Notes under the pieces: generated by a model | Databases searched by the model: none | What the model was told of the DNA's origin: nothing | What the model saw: only the letters and a program-made list of their open reading frames with translations | Translations under genes and position numbers: made by a program | Source: Rothia nasimurium | GTDB taxonomy: Bacteria; Actinomycetota; Actinomycetes; Actinomycetales; Micrococcaceae | DNA: 64,000 bases | Assembly (NCBI RefSeq): GCF_928382285.1 | Contig: NZ_CAKMSS010000010.1 | Span: 18,608-82,607, forward strand | Direction of reading: 5' to 3' | Shown: positions 26,807 to 34,974 of the stretch, one piece after another | Numbering within the stretch: position 1 is the first letter of the stretch | Layout of the letters: each line of letters opens with the position of its first letter

Positions 26807-26847
26807 AAAGACGGGGCAGATATCGTTTCTATCTACCCCGTCTTTTT
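26807..26847. terminator. Bidirectional terminator between ispE and the ABC-F gene
   Basis: A 16-bp stem AAAGACGGGGCAGATA with one G:U pair to its partner and a 7-nt loop, followed by TTTTT on the plus strand. It touches the stop codon of the convergent ABC-F gene. Confidence 0.88.
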
Positions 26848-28672
26848 ACGCAATTACTTCGCTGAGTTCTATCCAGCGTAGTTCTAGCTCATCAACTTCC
26901 GCCTGAATACTCTGCTGTTCAGCAGAGAGAGCCGCCAAACCTTCATAATCTGAAGGGTCGTGGCTGGCCATCTTTTCATCCAGCTTGGCCTTTTGATCTG
27001 CCAACTTAGCCAGCTTGCGGTCAATCTGGTTGATTTCCTTCTGGGCTGCGCGTACCTCAGCTCCGCTAGCCTTAGCCGCCGAGCTGCTACCGGCGTCCTG
27101 TTTACCGAGAGGCGAAGAATCCACAGCCTTGGTCGACGGGGCCGTAGCAGCAGACGCCGAAAGCTGCAAATACTCATCAACGCCACCCGGCAGATGCCTA
27201 AAGGTACCGTCAATCAATGCGTACTGCTGGTCGGTCACACGTTCCATCAGATATCGGTCGTGTGAAACCACCAGGAGCGTGCCGGGCCAGGTATCGAGGA
27301 GGTCCTCCATGGCCGCCAGCATGTCGGTGTCGAGGTCGTTAGAGGGTTCGTCCAGGATAAGGACGTTGGGCTCATCCAACAGAATCAGCAGAAGCTGAAG
27401 GCGACGCTTCTGACCGCCTGATAGGTCTTTGACCGGGGTTGATAGCTGGGCTGACGTAAACCCTAGACGTTCCAGAAGCTGCCCCGGAGTCATCTCCTTA
27501 CCACCAGCTACATAAGAGGTACGCTTGCGCCCAATGACATCTGAAACCCGATCATTCTCGACCTCGCGTAGCTCATCGAGCTGCTGGGTCAGCGTAGCAA
27601 CCTTTACGGTCTTACCGTGCTTAACCCGCCCGCGGGTAGGCTCTACCGAACCCGTCACAAGGCCTAGCAGGGTTGATTTACCTGCGCCGTTGACGCCCAT
27701 GATGCCGGTGCGCTCACCCGGGGCGATGCGCCAGGTGACCTTCTTGAGCACGCCCTTGGTTGTACCGGGTGTGCTGGCATCGGGGTAGCTGACATCGACG
27801 TCCTCAATATCCACCACGTCCTTACCCAGGCGAGACACCGCCATCTGCGACAGCTCCACCTTGTTGCGCACTGGCGGTACGTTGGCAATGAGGGCGTTAG
27901 CGGCGTCAATACGGAACTTGGGCTTAGACGTACGTGCGGGGGCCCCGCGGCGTAGCCAGGCGAGCTCTTTGCGCATAAGGTTTTGGCGCTTTGCTTCGGT
28001 AGCAGCCGCCTGGCGGTCACGCTCCACCCGCTGCAGAATGTAGGCAGCGTACCCGCCCTCGAAGGGCTCTACGATGCCGTCGTGAACTTCCCAGGTGTCA
28101 GTGCAAATTTCATCGAGGAACCAGCGGTCGTGGGTGACAGTCAGCAGACCACCCGCGTTCTTTGACCAACGGTTTTTGAGATGGTTGGCCAGCCAGGTAA
28201 TAGCTTCAACATCGAGGTGGTTGGTGGGTTCGTCGAGCATCAGGACGTCCCAGTCGCCTGCCAGCAGAGCGGCAAGGGCAACGCGGCGGCGCTGGCCGCC
28301 GGAGAGGGAAGAGACGGACGCATTCCAATCTAGGTCTGATGCCAAACCCGAAATAACGTCGCGAATCTTAGAATCTGAAGCCCACTCGTATTCAGGCGTG
28401 TCACCGACAATAGCCTGGCCAACGGTGAGCGAATCATCGAGCACATCAGCCTGGTCAAGGAAGCCGATCCGGGTGCCGGACCGCACCGTGACCTTACCCG
28501 AATCGGGGGTAAGCCGCCCGCCAAGAAGGGAGAGAAGGGTCGACTTACCGTCACCGTTACGGCCAACGATGCCGATACGGTTGCCCTCATTCAGGCCAAC
28601 CGTGATGCCCTCAAAGATAGTGCGGGTGGGAAATTCAATATGCAGGTCTTCGCCGCCGAGTAGATGTGCCAC
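26846..28672 (-). CDS. ABC-F family ATPase (Uup-like)
   Basis: A 608-residue soluble protein with two ABC domains and no transmembrane segment. First domain: Walker A GRNGDGKST (37-45), signature LSGGQ (123-127), Walker B LMLDEPTNHLD (144-154). Second domain: Walker A GVNGAGKST, signature DLSGGQKRR and LILDEPSNDLD. A linker between domains contains RRGAPARTSKPKFR, and the last ~70 residues form a charged coiled coil (QKEINQIDRKLAKLADQ...). ABC-F proteins work on the ribosome; Uup-type members often have this C-terminal DNA/RNA-binding coil. An antibiotic-resistance role cannot be told from sequence. Confidence 0.93.
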   Translation of the reverse strand: MAHLLGGEDLHIEFPTRTIFEGITVGLNEGNRIGIVGRNGDGKSTLLSLLGGRLTPDSGKVTVRSGTRIGFLDQADVLDDSLTVGQAIVGDTPEYEWASDSKIRDVISGLASDLDWNASVSSLSGGQRRRVALAALLAGDWDVLMLDEPTNHLDVEAITWLANHLKNRWSKNAGGLLTVTHDRWFLDEICTDTWEVHDGIVEPFEGGYAAYILQRVERDRQAAATEAKRQNLMRKELAWLRRGAPARTSKPKFRIDAANALIANVPPVRNKVELSQMAVSRLGKDVVDIEDVDVSYPDASTPGTTKGVLKKVTWRIAPGERTGIMGVNGAGKSTLLGLVTGSVEPTRGRVKHGKTVKVATLTQQLDELREVENDRVSDVIGRKRTSYVAGGKEMTPGQLLERLGFTSAQLSTPVKDLSGGQKRRLQLLLILLDEPNVLILDEPSNDLDTDMLAAMEDLLDTWPGTLLVVSHDRYLMERVTDQQYALIDGTFRHLPGGVDEYLQLSASAATAPSTKAVDSSPLGKQDAGSSSAAKASGAEVRAAQKEINQIDRKLAKLADQKAKLDEKMASHDPSDYEGLAALSAEQQSIQAEVDELELRWIELSEVIA

Positions 28673-28800
28673 CCTTCTAGGCTACAAGGTGCATAGTGGA
28701 CCTGCCAGTTGTAAGCTTTCGTTTTTCTGTTGCGAGCGATTCTCACTTGGCAGCGATATCACCAGTCATCACAAGTTCTGCACAGAGTAAAATAATCGGC

Positions 28801-29391
28801 ATGACACAATTCAATGTTGGAGCTCTCCTTAAAAATAGAAGAAAAGTAGAGGAAGATCGGAGCTCGCATTCTCCGGTAGCCAAAAAAATTCTTTTCGTTT
28901 GTACAGGCAATATTGCTCGCAGCGCCTCTGCACAGTACATCGCCGAGCAGCTTTCTGACTCTGCGTCAGGGTGGACTTTTGACAGCGCTGGAACCGGAGC
29001 TGTCGTAGGCTCAGGTGTGGCTCCTTTTATCGACGCGGAGCTAGAATCGCGAGGCGTAAACTATCGTAGCCATCAGGCTAAACAGATTACTGCTCAGCTC
29101 CTGGAGGAATCTGCGCTCGTTTTAGTGATGGAGAAAGAACACCTTAACTGGATTGTGCGTGAGTGGCCCCAGCACCGCTCGAAGATTCACCTTTTGAAGC
29201 AGATGGCGCGTGTGCAGGAACAGGCTGGGCGCCGGGTTGATCCAGTAGCCTTCATGTACGCCCTTGATGAGCCTCCAGTCAAAGAAGACAGAATCGCTGA
29301 CCCCTACCGCAAGGGAGCAGAAGCCGCGCGAGTCGCAGTAGAGGAAGTTGAGCTGGCTCTAACAAAAATTATCCCCTGGTTAGGGGCTTAA
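28801..29391 (+). CDS. Low-molecular-weight protein-tyrosine phosphatase
   Basis: A 196-residue phosphatase with the active-site loop C34-TGNIAR-S41 (CX5RS) and the general-acid loop ADPYRKG near residue 170. This is the Wzb/Ptp family that dephosphorylates BY-kinases and so controls capsule assembly; a Wzc-like BY-kinase is at 52.7 kb in this window. The first 25 residues are a basic N-terminal extension. The ATG at 28801 is chosen; an in-frame start at 28696 would run through the promoter region of the divergent gene. Composition is somewhat AT-richer than core genes. Confidence 0.88.
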   Translation: MTQFNVGALLKNRRKVEEDRSSHSPVAKKILFVCTGNIARSASAQYIAEQLSDSASGWTFDSAGTGAVVGSGVAPFIDAELESRGVNYRSHQAKQITAQLLEESALVLVMEKEHLNWIVREWPQHRSKIHLLKQMARVQEQAGRRVDPVAFMYALDEPPVKEDRIADPYRKGAEAARVAVEEVELALTKIIPWLGA

Positions 29392-29410
29392 ATTACTGTC
29401 TAATAAACTT

Positions 29411-29461
29411 TTACCAAGACTCACACTCCTCGCGTTTCATTCTGAGCATGAGACTTGGTAA
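29411..29461. repeat. Inverted repeat upstream of tRNA-Gln
   Basis: TTACCAAGACTCA (29411-29423) pairs with TGAGACTTGGTAA (29449-29461), 12 of 13 positions, with a 25-nt loop. It lies between the phosphatase stop and tRNA-Gln. No T-run follows, so it may be a weak terminator or an operator. Confidence 0.5.
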
Positions 29462-29508
29462 TATCTAGATTCGTCCGTGCTGCTTCACCGAAGTAGGTGG
29501 GACGGCAA

Positions 29509-29580
29509 TCCGCCATGGTGTAATTGGCAACACAGCGGCCTTTGGAGCCGTTATTCAAGGTTCGAGTCCTTGTGGCGGAG
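29509..29580 (+). tRNA. tRNA-Gln (anticodon TTG)
   Basis: The acceptor stem TCCGCCA pairs with TGGCGGA (29509-29515 with 29573-29579), G is the discriminator and CCA is not encoded. The anticodon stem GCGGC/GCCGT encloses the 7-nt loop CTTTGGA, giving anticodon TTG, which reads CAA. The T arm contains GGTTCGAGTCC. Length 72 nt. It lies just before glmU, a common actinobacterial arrangement. Confidence 0.97.
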
Positions 29581-29640
29581 CTCAATACCCCTATCTTGTA
29601 AAGCGACTGGGGAGTTCACTCGCTCAAGGAGTACCAACTA

Positions 29641-31116
29641 GTGACTGCTACTGCTTCAGTTCCGTCCGCTGTTATTGTTCTAGCTGCCGGAGCTGGAACC
29701 CGCATGAAGTCCTCTACCCCCAAGGTCATGCACCCCATCGGCGGGCGCTCCATGGTAGAACACGCGGTAGCTGTAGCTCGTGAGCTTAACCCCAAGAATC
29801 TGGCCGTTGTTGTGCGTCACCAGCGCGATAAGGTAGCTGCTCACGTCACCGCTTTTGATGCTGACGTCACCATCGTTGACCAGGACGAGATCCCCGGTAC
29901 CGGCCGCGCCGTTGAAGTTGGCCTGCTGGGCCTGGATGCTGAAGCTGGAGAAGTCGAAGGTACCGTTGTGGTGACCTACGGTGACGTTCCCCTGCTCAAG
30001 ACCGAGACTCTGCGTAAGCTTATTGCCTTCCACGAAGAAGGTAAGAACGCCGTCACCGTTCTGACAACCCATATTGATGAGCCCGGTTCCTACGGCCGTA
30101 TCGTCCGCAACGAAGCAGGCGAAGTAACCGCTATCGTCGAAGCCAAGGACGCCACCCCTGAGCAACTTGCTATCACCGAGATCAATTCCGGTATTTATGC
30201 TTTTGACGCAAAGGTTCTGCGCGACTCGCTGACCCGCGTCACCACCGACAATGCCCAGGGCGAAAAGTACATCACCGACGTCCTTTCCATTGCCCGCGAG
30301 GACGGCTACCGCACCAGTGCTCTAGACATCGAAGACCGCTGGGAAGTTGAGGGTGCTAATGACCGGGTGCAGCTGGCTCAGCTGGGGCGTAAGCTCAACG
30401 ATCGTCTAACCCACGCGCATATGGTCGCAGGTGTTACTATCGTTGACCCCGAATCCACCTGGATTGACGTTACTGTAACCATCGAAAACGATGTAACCAT
30501 TCTGCCCGGTACCCACCTGCACGGCACCACCCACATCGCAACTGGCTCCGTCATCGGCCCCGACACCACTCTGACCAACGTCAAGGTAGGGGAGAACGTG
30601 ACTATCTCCCGCACCGAGGGCTCTGACTCAGAAATCGCTGACGGCGCTACCGTTGGCCCCTTCGCCTACCTGCGCCCCGGCACCAAGCTTGGCCCCAAGG
30701 GCAAGATTGGCACCTTCGTTGAAACCAAGAATGCCGAAATTGGCGCCGGTTCAAAGCTGCCCCACCTCTCCTATGCCGGGGATGTCACCATCGGCGAAAA
30801 TTCCAATATCGGTGCAGCATCAATCTTTGTAAACTACGACGGCGTGAATAAGCATCGCTCCACCGTAGGGAACAATGTCCGAATGGGATCCGACAACATG
30901 TATGTCGCACCCGTACATATCGGAGATGGCGCGTATTCTGGAGCTGGAACCGTCATCCGCAAGGACGTCCCTGCAGGCGCCCTAGCAATTAACGAAGCCC
31001 CTCAGCGCAACATCGAACGCTGGGTCATTGAAAAGCGAGCCGGTACTGACGCCGCAGAAGCAGCCCAGGCTGCACTGGAAGCGGAATCAGCCAGCTCAGT
31101 TAAGGAAAGCGAATAG
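29641..31116 (+). CDS. glmU: Bifunctional GlcNAc-1-phosphate uridyltransferase / glucosamine-1-phosphate acetyltransferase
   Basis: A 491-residue enzyme making UDP-GlcNAc, the precursor of peptidoglycan and probably of island sugars. The N-terminal pyrophosphorylase half begins VLAAGAGTRMKSSTPKVMHP and contains VVTYGDVPLL and EIN-SGIYAFD. The C-terminal left-handed beta-helix contains GPFAYLRPGTKLG, FVETKNAEIGAGSKLPHLSY and GSDNMYVAPVHIGDGAYSGAG. The GTG at 29641 follows AAGGAG. It runs into prs after a 5-bp gap. Confidence 0.97.
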   Translation: MTATASVPSAVIVLAAGAGTRMKSSTPKVMHPIGGRSMVEHAVAVARELNPKNLAVVVRHQRDKVAAHVTAFDADVTIVDQDEIPGTGRAVEVGLLGLDAEAGEVEGTVVVTYGDVPLLKTETLRKLIAFHEEGKNAVTVLTTHIDEPGSYGRIVRNEAGEVTAIVEAKDATPEQLAITEINSGIYAFDAKVLRDSLTRVTTDNAQGEKYITDVLSIAREDGYRTSALDIEDRWEVEGANDRVQLAQLGRKLNDRLTHAHMVAGVTIVDPESTWIDVTVTIENDVTILPGTHLHGTTHIATGSVIGPDTTLTNVKVGENVTISRTEGSDSEIADGATVGPFAYLRPGTKLGPKGKIGTFVETKNAEIGAGSKLPHLSYAGDVTIGENSNIGAASIFVNYDGVNKHRSTVGNNVRMGSDNMYVAPVHIGDGAYSGAGTVIRKDVPAGALAINEAPQRNIERWVIEKRAGTDAAEAAQAALEAESASSVKESE

Positions 31117-31121
31117 CAGTA

Positions 31122-32105
31122 ATGACTGAGATTACGAATCCAGGCGAAAAGAAGATGGCGCTGGTCTCAGGCCGTGCCCACCCCGAACTCGCTGAACAGA
31201 TTGCAGCGGAACTGGGGAACGAAGTTCTTCCTTCATCCGCCTACACCTTCGCCAACGGGGAAACCTACGTCCGTTTCGAGGATTCAGTGCGAGGGAAGGA
31301 CGCTTTCGTAATCCAGTCCCACCCGGCACCGATTAACGACGCCATCATGGAACAGCTGATCATGATTGACTCGCTCAAGCGTGCCTCAGCTCGTTCTATC
31401 ACCGTGGTCTCCCCCTTCTACCCCTACGCCCGTCAGGACAAGAAGCACAAGGGCCGCGAACCCATCTCAGCACGCCTGATCTCAGACCTCTACAAGACTG
31501 CCGGCGCCCACCGCCTGATGAGCGTTGACCTTCACACCGCTCAGATCCAGGGTTTCTTCGACGGCCCCGTTGACCACCTGATGGCTATCCCCCTGCTCGC
31601 TGAGTACGTAGCAAGCAAGGTCGATACCGATAACGTCACCGTGGTTTCACCCGACACCGGCCGTGTGCGCGTTGCTGAGCAGTGGGCTGAACTCCTTGGC
31701 GGCGCCCCGTTGGCTTTCGTCCACAAGACTCGCGATGTCAACGTGCCCAATCAGGCTGTTTCTAAGACCGTTGTGGGTGATATCAAGGGCCGTACCTGCG
31801 TGCTTATTGACGACATGATTGATACCGGTGGCACTATCGCCGGTGCAGTACGTGTGCTTAAGGAGCACGGTGCTAAGGACGTCATCATCGCAGCTACCCA
31901 TGCTGTTTTCTCGGACCCTGCTGCTGAGCGTCTTGCTAACTGCGGGGCTAGCGAAGTTGTTGTTACCAACACTCTGCCGCTCAAGCCCGAACAGACTTTC
32001 GACAATCTGACTGTACTGTCAATTGCTCCCTTGCTAGCTCGTGCTATCAAGGAAGTCTTTGATGAGGGCTCTGTGACTAGCCTGTTTGATGGGCGGGCTA
32101 ACTAA
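31122..32105 (+). CDS. prs: Ribose-phosphate pyrophosphokinase
   Basis: Makes PRPP for purine, pyrimidine, His and Trp synthesis. The 327 residues contain FANGETYVRFEDSVRG, the flexible-loop/ribose-5-phosphate region YARQDKKHKGREPISARL, VSPDTGRVRVAE and the PRPP-binding loop VLIDDMIDTGGTI. The start at 31122 is close behind glmU, and a GGAAAG element upstream may serve as ribosome site. In M. tuberculosis rplY and pth follow a short distance away; here a terminator and a 26-kb island intervene. Confidence 0.97.
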   Translation: MTEITNPGEKKMALVSGRAHPELAEQIAAELGNEVLPSSAYTFANGETYVRFEDSVRGKDAFVIQSHPAPINDAIMEQLIMIDSLKRASARSITVVSPFYPYARQDKKHKGREPISARLISDLYKTAGAHRLMSVDLHTAQIQGFFDGPVDHLMAIPLLAEYVASKVDTDNVTVVSPDTGRVRVAEQWAELLGGAPLAFVHKTRDVNVPNQAVSKTVVGDIKGRTCVLIDDMIDTGGTIAGAVRVLKEHGAKDVIIAATHAVFSDPAAERLANCGASEVVVTNTLPLKPEQTFDNLTVLSIAPLLARAIKEVFDEGSVTSLFDGRAN

Positions 32106-32118
32106 GAACCAATTTAAT

Positions 32119-32157
32119 GGCTGTGGGCGGCAAGATAATATCTTGCCGCCCACAGCC
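32119..32157. terminator. Very stable bidirectional terminator at the island's left edge
   Basis: A perfect 19-bp inverted repeat, GGCTGTGGGCGGCAAGATA and its complement, with a single centre base, then TCTTTATAAAT. It separates prs from the convergent flippase gene. Confidence 0.88.
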
Positions 32158-32171
32158 GTCTTTATAAATAT

Positions 32172-33620
32172 CTATTTAGATAATATTGTGCGGAAGTTTG
32201 TGTAGAGGGACTGGAAGTCTCGCCGGTAGACAGGGCTAATTGCTAGTAGAGCTACAAAGCATATATAGATAGTTGTTGCTGCCAAAATATTAATGATTTC
32301 GGGGAAGCTTAGGAGTCTAGCTACGAGCCAGGTAAGAGCAGCGCAGGCTCCTAGCCCTAGAATAATTCTAAGAGAAGTTAGATAGAGAGGCTTGGTGTTA
32401 AAACCAGTTACTCTGAAACAGATGTAGAAGGACAAGGGCCATAAGATTAAAGGAGCAGTAGCGTAAACTGCTGCCACAGCTAAATATCCAAATGGTAGGG
32501 CTACTATAAATAATGCTAGTCTGACAGCAGCAGAAATTAGCGTATACTTCATGAGCGCACCAGACTTGCCTTTAGATAAGTAAATCCATCCACCGGCTGA
32601 TGCAAGATTAGAAATACTATCTCCAATAGCAAATATTGTGAGTAGAGGTATAACAATATCCCATCCATTACCCAATGCAACGGGTACTAGGTCTGAGGAA
32701 TTTATAGCTACCCACAAACTTAAAAAAGTGATTGGATATAAAAACGTTATTTGAGCTTTTGTGACATATTTAGTGAATTGAAAATCAGAATCTTGGATTT
32801 TACTAAGAGTGCTCAGCGCAACCAAGTTTAATGGATTGCGGAATCCGTTCATTGGAATTCGTACTAGTTGCATCGCGCGATTATAGTTACCGAGCAGCTC
32901 AGTTCCGAAAACACGACCAATCAGTATGTTATCTAGATTTTGCGCAAGATACGTGAGAATGCTCGATCCGAACAGAGGAAGCCCAAAACTATAGAAGTGT
33001 TTCATAGGAACATTCTTATTCCAGCGTTTTGGGAGCCAGCCTGCGAGAGCAGCCATAAATATCAGGGAGAGTACTGAATTCAGGAGCTGCTGAGTAATGA
33101 TGGCCCAATAGCCCCAACCCGAGGAGGCTACCCATAACGCCCCTAGAAGAGCAAGTATTCCTCCAATGGCGTCAAAGGTAGCTAATATACCCATTTTGAG
33201 CTCTCTTACGAGAGAGACACGGAACTGGGTGGTGGCCCCAGATAAGAGGAACGTAATCGAGAGCGATAGGGTAATCCATAGAATTTCTGGTTGCTTGTAG
33301 AACCAGGCAAGCAAAGGTGCTATTGCTGCTATGATGATCGCACATATTAAACCAAGCGCAGAGTTAATCCACCATAGATTTGATTGTTGCGCACCTGATA
33401 AATCTTTAGACTGGACGCTCGCTGTTGATAAACCCATATCTTTAAATAGTTCTGCTATGCCAATAAAAGCAAGAACCATTGCAACCAAGCCGTAATCTTC
33501 AGGACTGAGAATTCTAGAGAGAAGAACCAGAGAAACTAAGTTAATACCTAGCTTTCCGAACTGCCCAATAATTCCTGCTAGGGCTCCACGTCCGCCAGCT
33601 TTGCCAAGTGCAGAGCTCAT
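32172..33620 (-). CDS. Polysaccharide flippase (Wzx/MOP superfamily)
   Basis: A 482-residue protein with 12-14 predicted transmembrane helices, starting ALGKAGGRGALAGIIGQFGK, then LVLLSRILSPEDYGLVAMV, the typical N-terminus of oligosaccharide flippases. It would move an undecaprenyl-diphosphate-linked repeat unit to the outer face for polymerisation by the Wzy-like protein at 44.9 kb. Its start overlaps the stop of the upstream pyruvyl transferase by one base. Strongly AT-rich codons compared with prs. It transcribes toward prs, away from the rest of the island. Confidence 0.9.
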   Translation of the reverse strand: MSSALGKAGGRGALAGIIGQFGKLGINLVSLVLLSRILSPEDYGLVAMVLAFIGIAELFKDMGLSTASVQSKDLSGAQQSNLWWINSALGLICAIIIAAIAPLLAWFYKQPEILWITLSLSITFLLSGATTQFRVSLVRELKMGILATFDAIGGILALLGALWVASSGWGYWAIITQQLLNSVLSLIFMAALAGWLPKRWNKNVPMKHFYSFGLPLFGSSILTYLAQNLDNILIGRVFGTELLGNYNRAMQLVRIPMNGFRNPLNLVALSTLSKIQDSDFQFTKYVTKAQITFLYPITFLSLWVAINSSDLVPVALGNGWDIVIPLLTIFAIGDSISNLASAGGWIYLSKGKSGALMKYTLISAAVRLALFIVALPFGYLAVAAVYATAPLILWPLSFYICFRVTGFNTKPLYLTSLRIILGLGACAALTWLVARLLSFPEIINILAATTIYICFVALLAISPVYRRDFQSLYTNFRTILSK

Positions 33621-34732
33621 TATGAAATCACAGCTTGACGAAGGGTATCAGCGGCTTCGCTTATTAAATCGTCGGCATACATGCGAACCTTATGAGCCTC
33701 ATCAGCTAATATTTTTTCTTGTGAAACGAGGGTAACAATGTCGTCAGGATTTACAGGTCCGTTCATGAGGTTAAATGTGTGTTCCCACTGGAGCTGTTTG
33801 AGTAACGGGTCAAATTTACGGGAATATGCCAAAGCGATAGCTGGTGTTCCCATGGAAATAGCATTTAAACATGCGTGCATACGGGCAGCGATGACTAAGC
33901 GAGCCGATCCTACAATCTCACGTACTTCCTCGAGTGTTTGAGGGACTACGGTTTCTATGTCAGGGTAATCACACGCTAAATCTTCGAGAGGGTACTCGTC
34001 ATTATCAATTCGAGAAGTTTGGTCTTCTCCTCTGAGCACATGCGGTAAGAGCGTTACCTTCCGCCCTTCTGCTTGTAGTTTATCTAGAAGGGATTTAACA
34101 AGCAGACGATATTCAACGTAATCGACATGGGGGTTTTCGTCCCAGAGTAAGCCTGAGACATTGAGCAAGACGTCGTATTTTTTCTCTAAAGATTGATGTG
34201 GCAATGCGAAGACGACATCTGTTACGAGGTCATCAGGGGTTCGGAAGAGTTTTTGTGAGAAGGAGTAACTCTTAGGATCACGTGCCATAACAATTTGCGC
34301 TCTTTTGAGAGAGAGTAAGCCAAAAATTTTTCCTAGGATACTATCGAAAGGGCCGATAGTTTGGGGCCCTAATACGACTGGAATCCCATAAACAGGGGCT
34401 AGCCAACTCAGAAAACTGGTTTTAATCTGGCGTTTTATCCCGTAGATGTCGGTGAAACTATCGCCGCCGCGCATATCGATGATGAGGTCGAAACCTTTAA
34501 TCCACTGATTAAATTGACTGTTTTTACGGAGGGATTCTTTAAGCAAAGTTTTTAGTAGCGAAATATTAAGAGGTCCGTCATTACTTGGTAAATTAGCAGC
34601 CCCCGTCCCGTGAAAACGAACATCAGTATCAGGACCGAAAGCCTGTTTCGCTAGTTCTTTAGCGCCTTGCCCTAGAGCTGCCACACCGAGATTGGGATGA
34701 GCCTCGTTGGCCCATAAGATAAGTACTCGCAT
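33620..34732 (-). CDS. Polysaccharide pyruvyl transferase family protein
   Basis: A 370-residue protein of the CsaB/WcaK type, which puts a ketal-linked pyruvate from PEP on a sugar. Visible: MRVLILWANEAHPNLG, IDMRGGDSFTDIYG, GIPVVLGPQTIGPFDS, MARDPKSYSF and VIAARMHACLNAISMGTPAIALAYSRKF, the last being the conserved 'RxH.. ..G.P.i...Y..K' region. The ATG at 34732 has a GGAGGAAG ribosome site at ideal spacing, preferred to a start four codons earlier. It forms a two-gene operon with the flippase. Confidence 0.9.
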   Translation of the reverse strand: MRVLILWANEAHPNLGVAALGQGAKELAKQAFGPDTDVRFHGTGAANLPSNDGPLNISLLKTLLKESLRKNSQFNQWIKGFDLIIDMRGGDSFTDIYGIKRQIKTSFLSWLAPVYGIPVVLGPQTIGPFDSILGKIFGLLSLKRAQIVMARDPKSYSFSQKLFRTPDDLVTDVVFALPHQSLEKKYDVLLNVSGLLWDENPHVDYVEYRLLVKSLLDKLQAEGRKVTLLPHVLRGEDQTSRIDNDEYPLEDLACDYPDIETVVPQTLEEVREIVGSARLVIAARMHACLNAISMGTPAIALAYSRKFDPLLKQLQWEHTFNLMNGPVNPDDIVTLVSQEKILADEAHKVRMYADDLISEAADTLRQAVIS

Positions 34733-34974
34733 AACTTCCTCCAAAGGGTTGAGTGCACTGTGTTTCTGACCAGCCTAGGCCCACAATATAATCCAACTGA
34801 TAGTATAACTACTCTAGACTACCGCAGTTGACAGGGGTCTCAACCATAGTTGTGAGGCTTATGATTGATTCCAGATACCCTATGCATCAAGACCAGAGAC
34901 TCTTATAACTGCTGTGCTGAGCGTGGAAGGCATTAGACTTGAAGACGAGCAGATTACGAGAGAGGCTTGGTGTG
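34733..34974. other. Divergent AT-rich intergenic region of the polysaccharide island
   Basis: This gap separates the leftward flippase/pyruvyl transferase unit from the long rightward island operon, so both promoters should lie here. A consensus TTGACA occurs at 34828-34833 on the plus strand, but no -10 box stands at 16-18 bp. TATACT- and TATATT-like boxes are present on the minus strand. A short in-frame extension of the rightward gene reaches 34939 (TTG). Confidence 0.35.

Noticed and set aside
29509..29580. tRNA-Gln as the attachment site of the polysaccharide island
   Set aside because: I found no second copy of the tRNA 3' end near the island borders and no integrase gene; the island begins 2.6 kb away, after prs.
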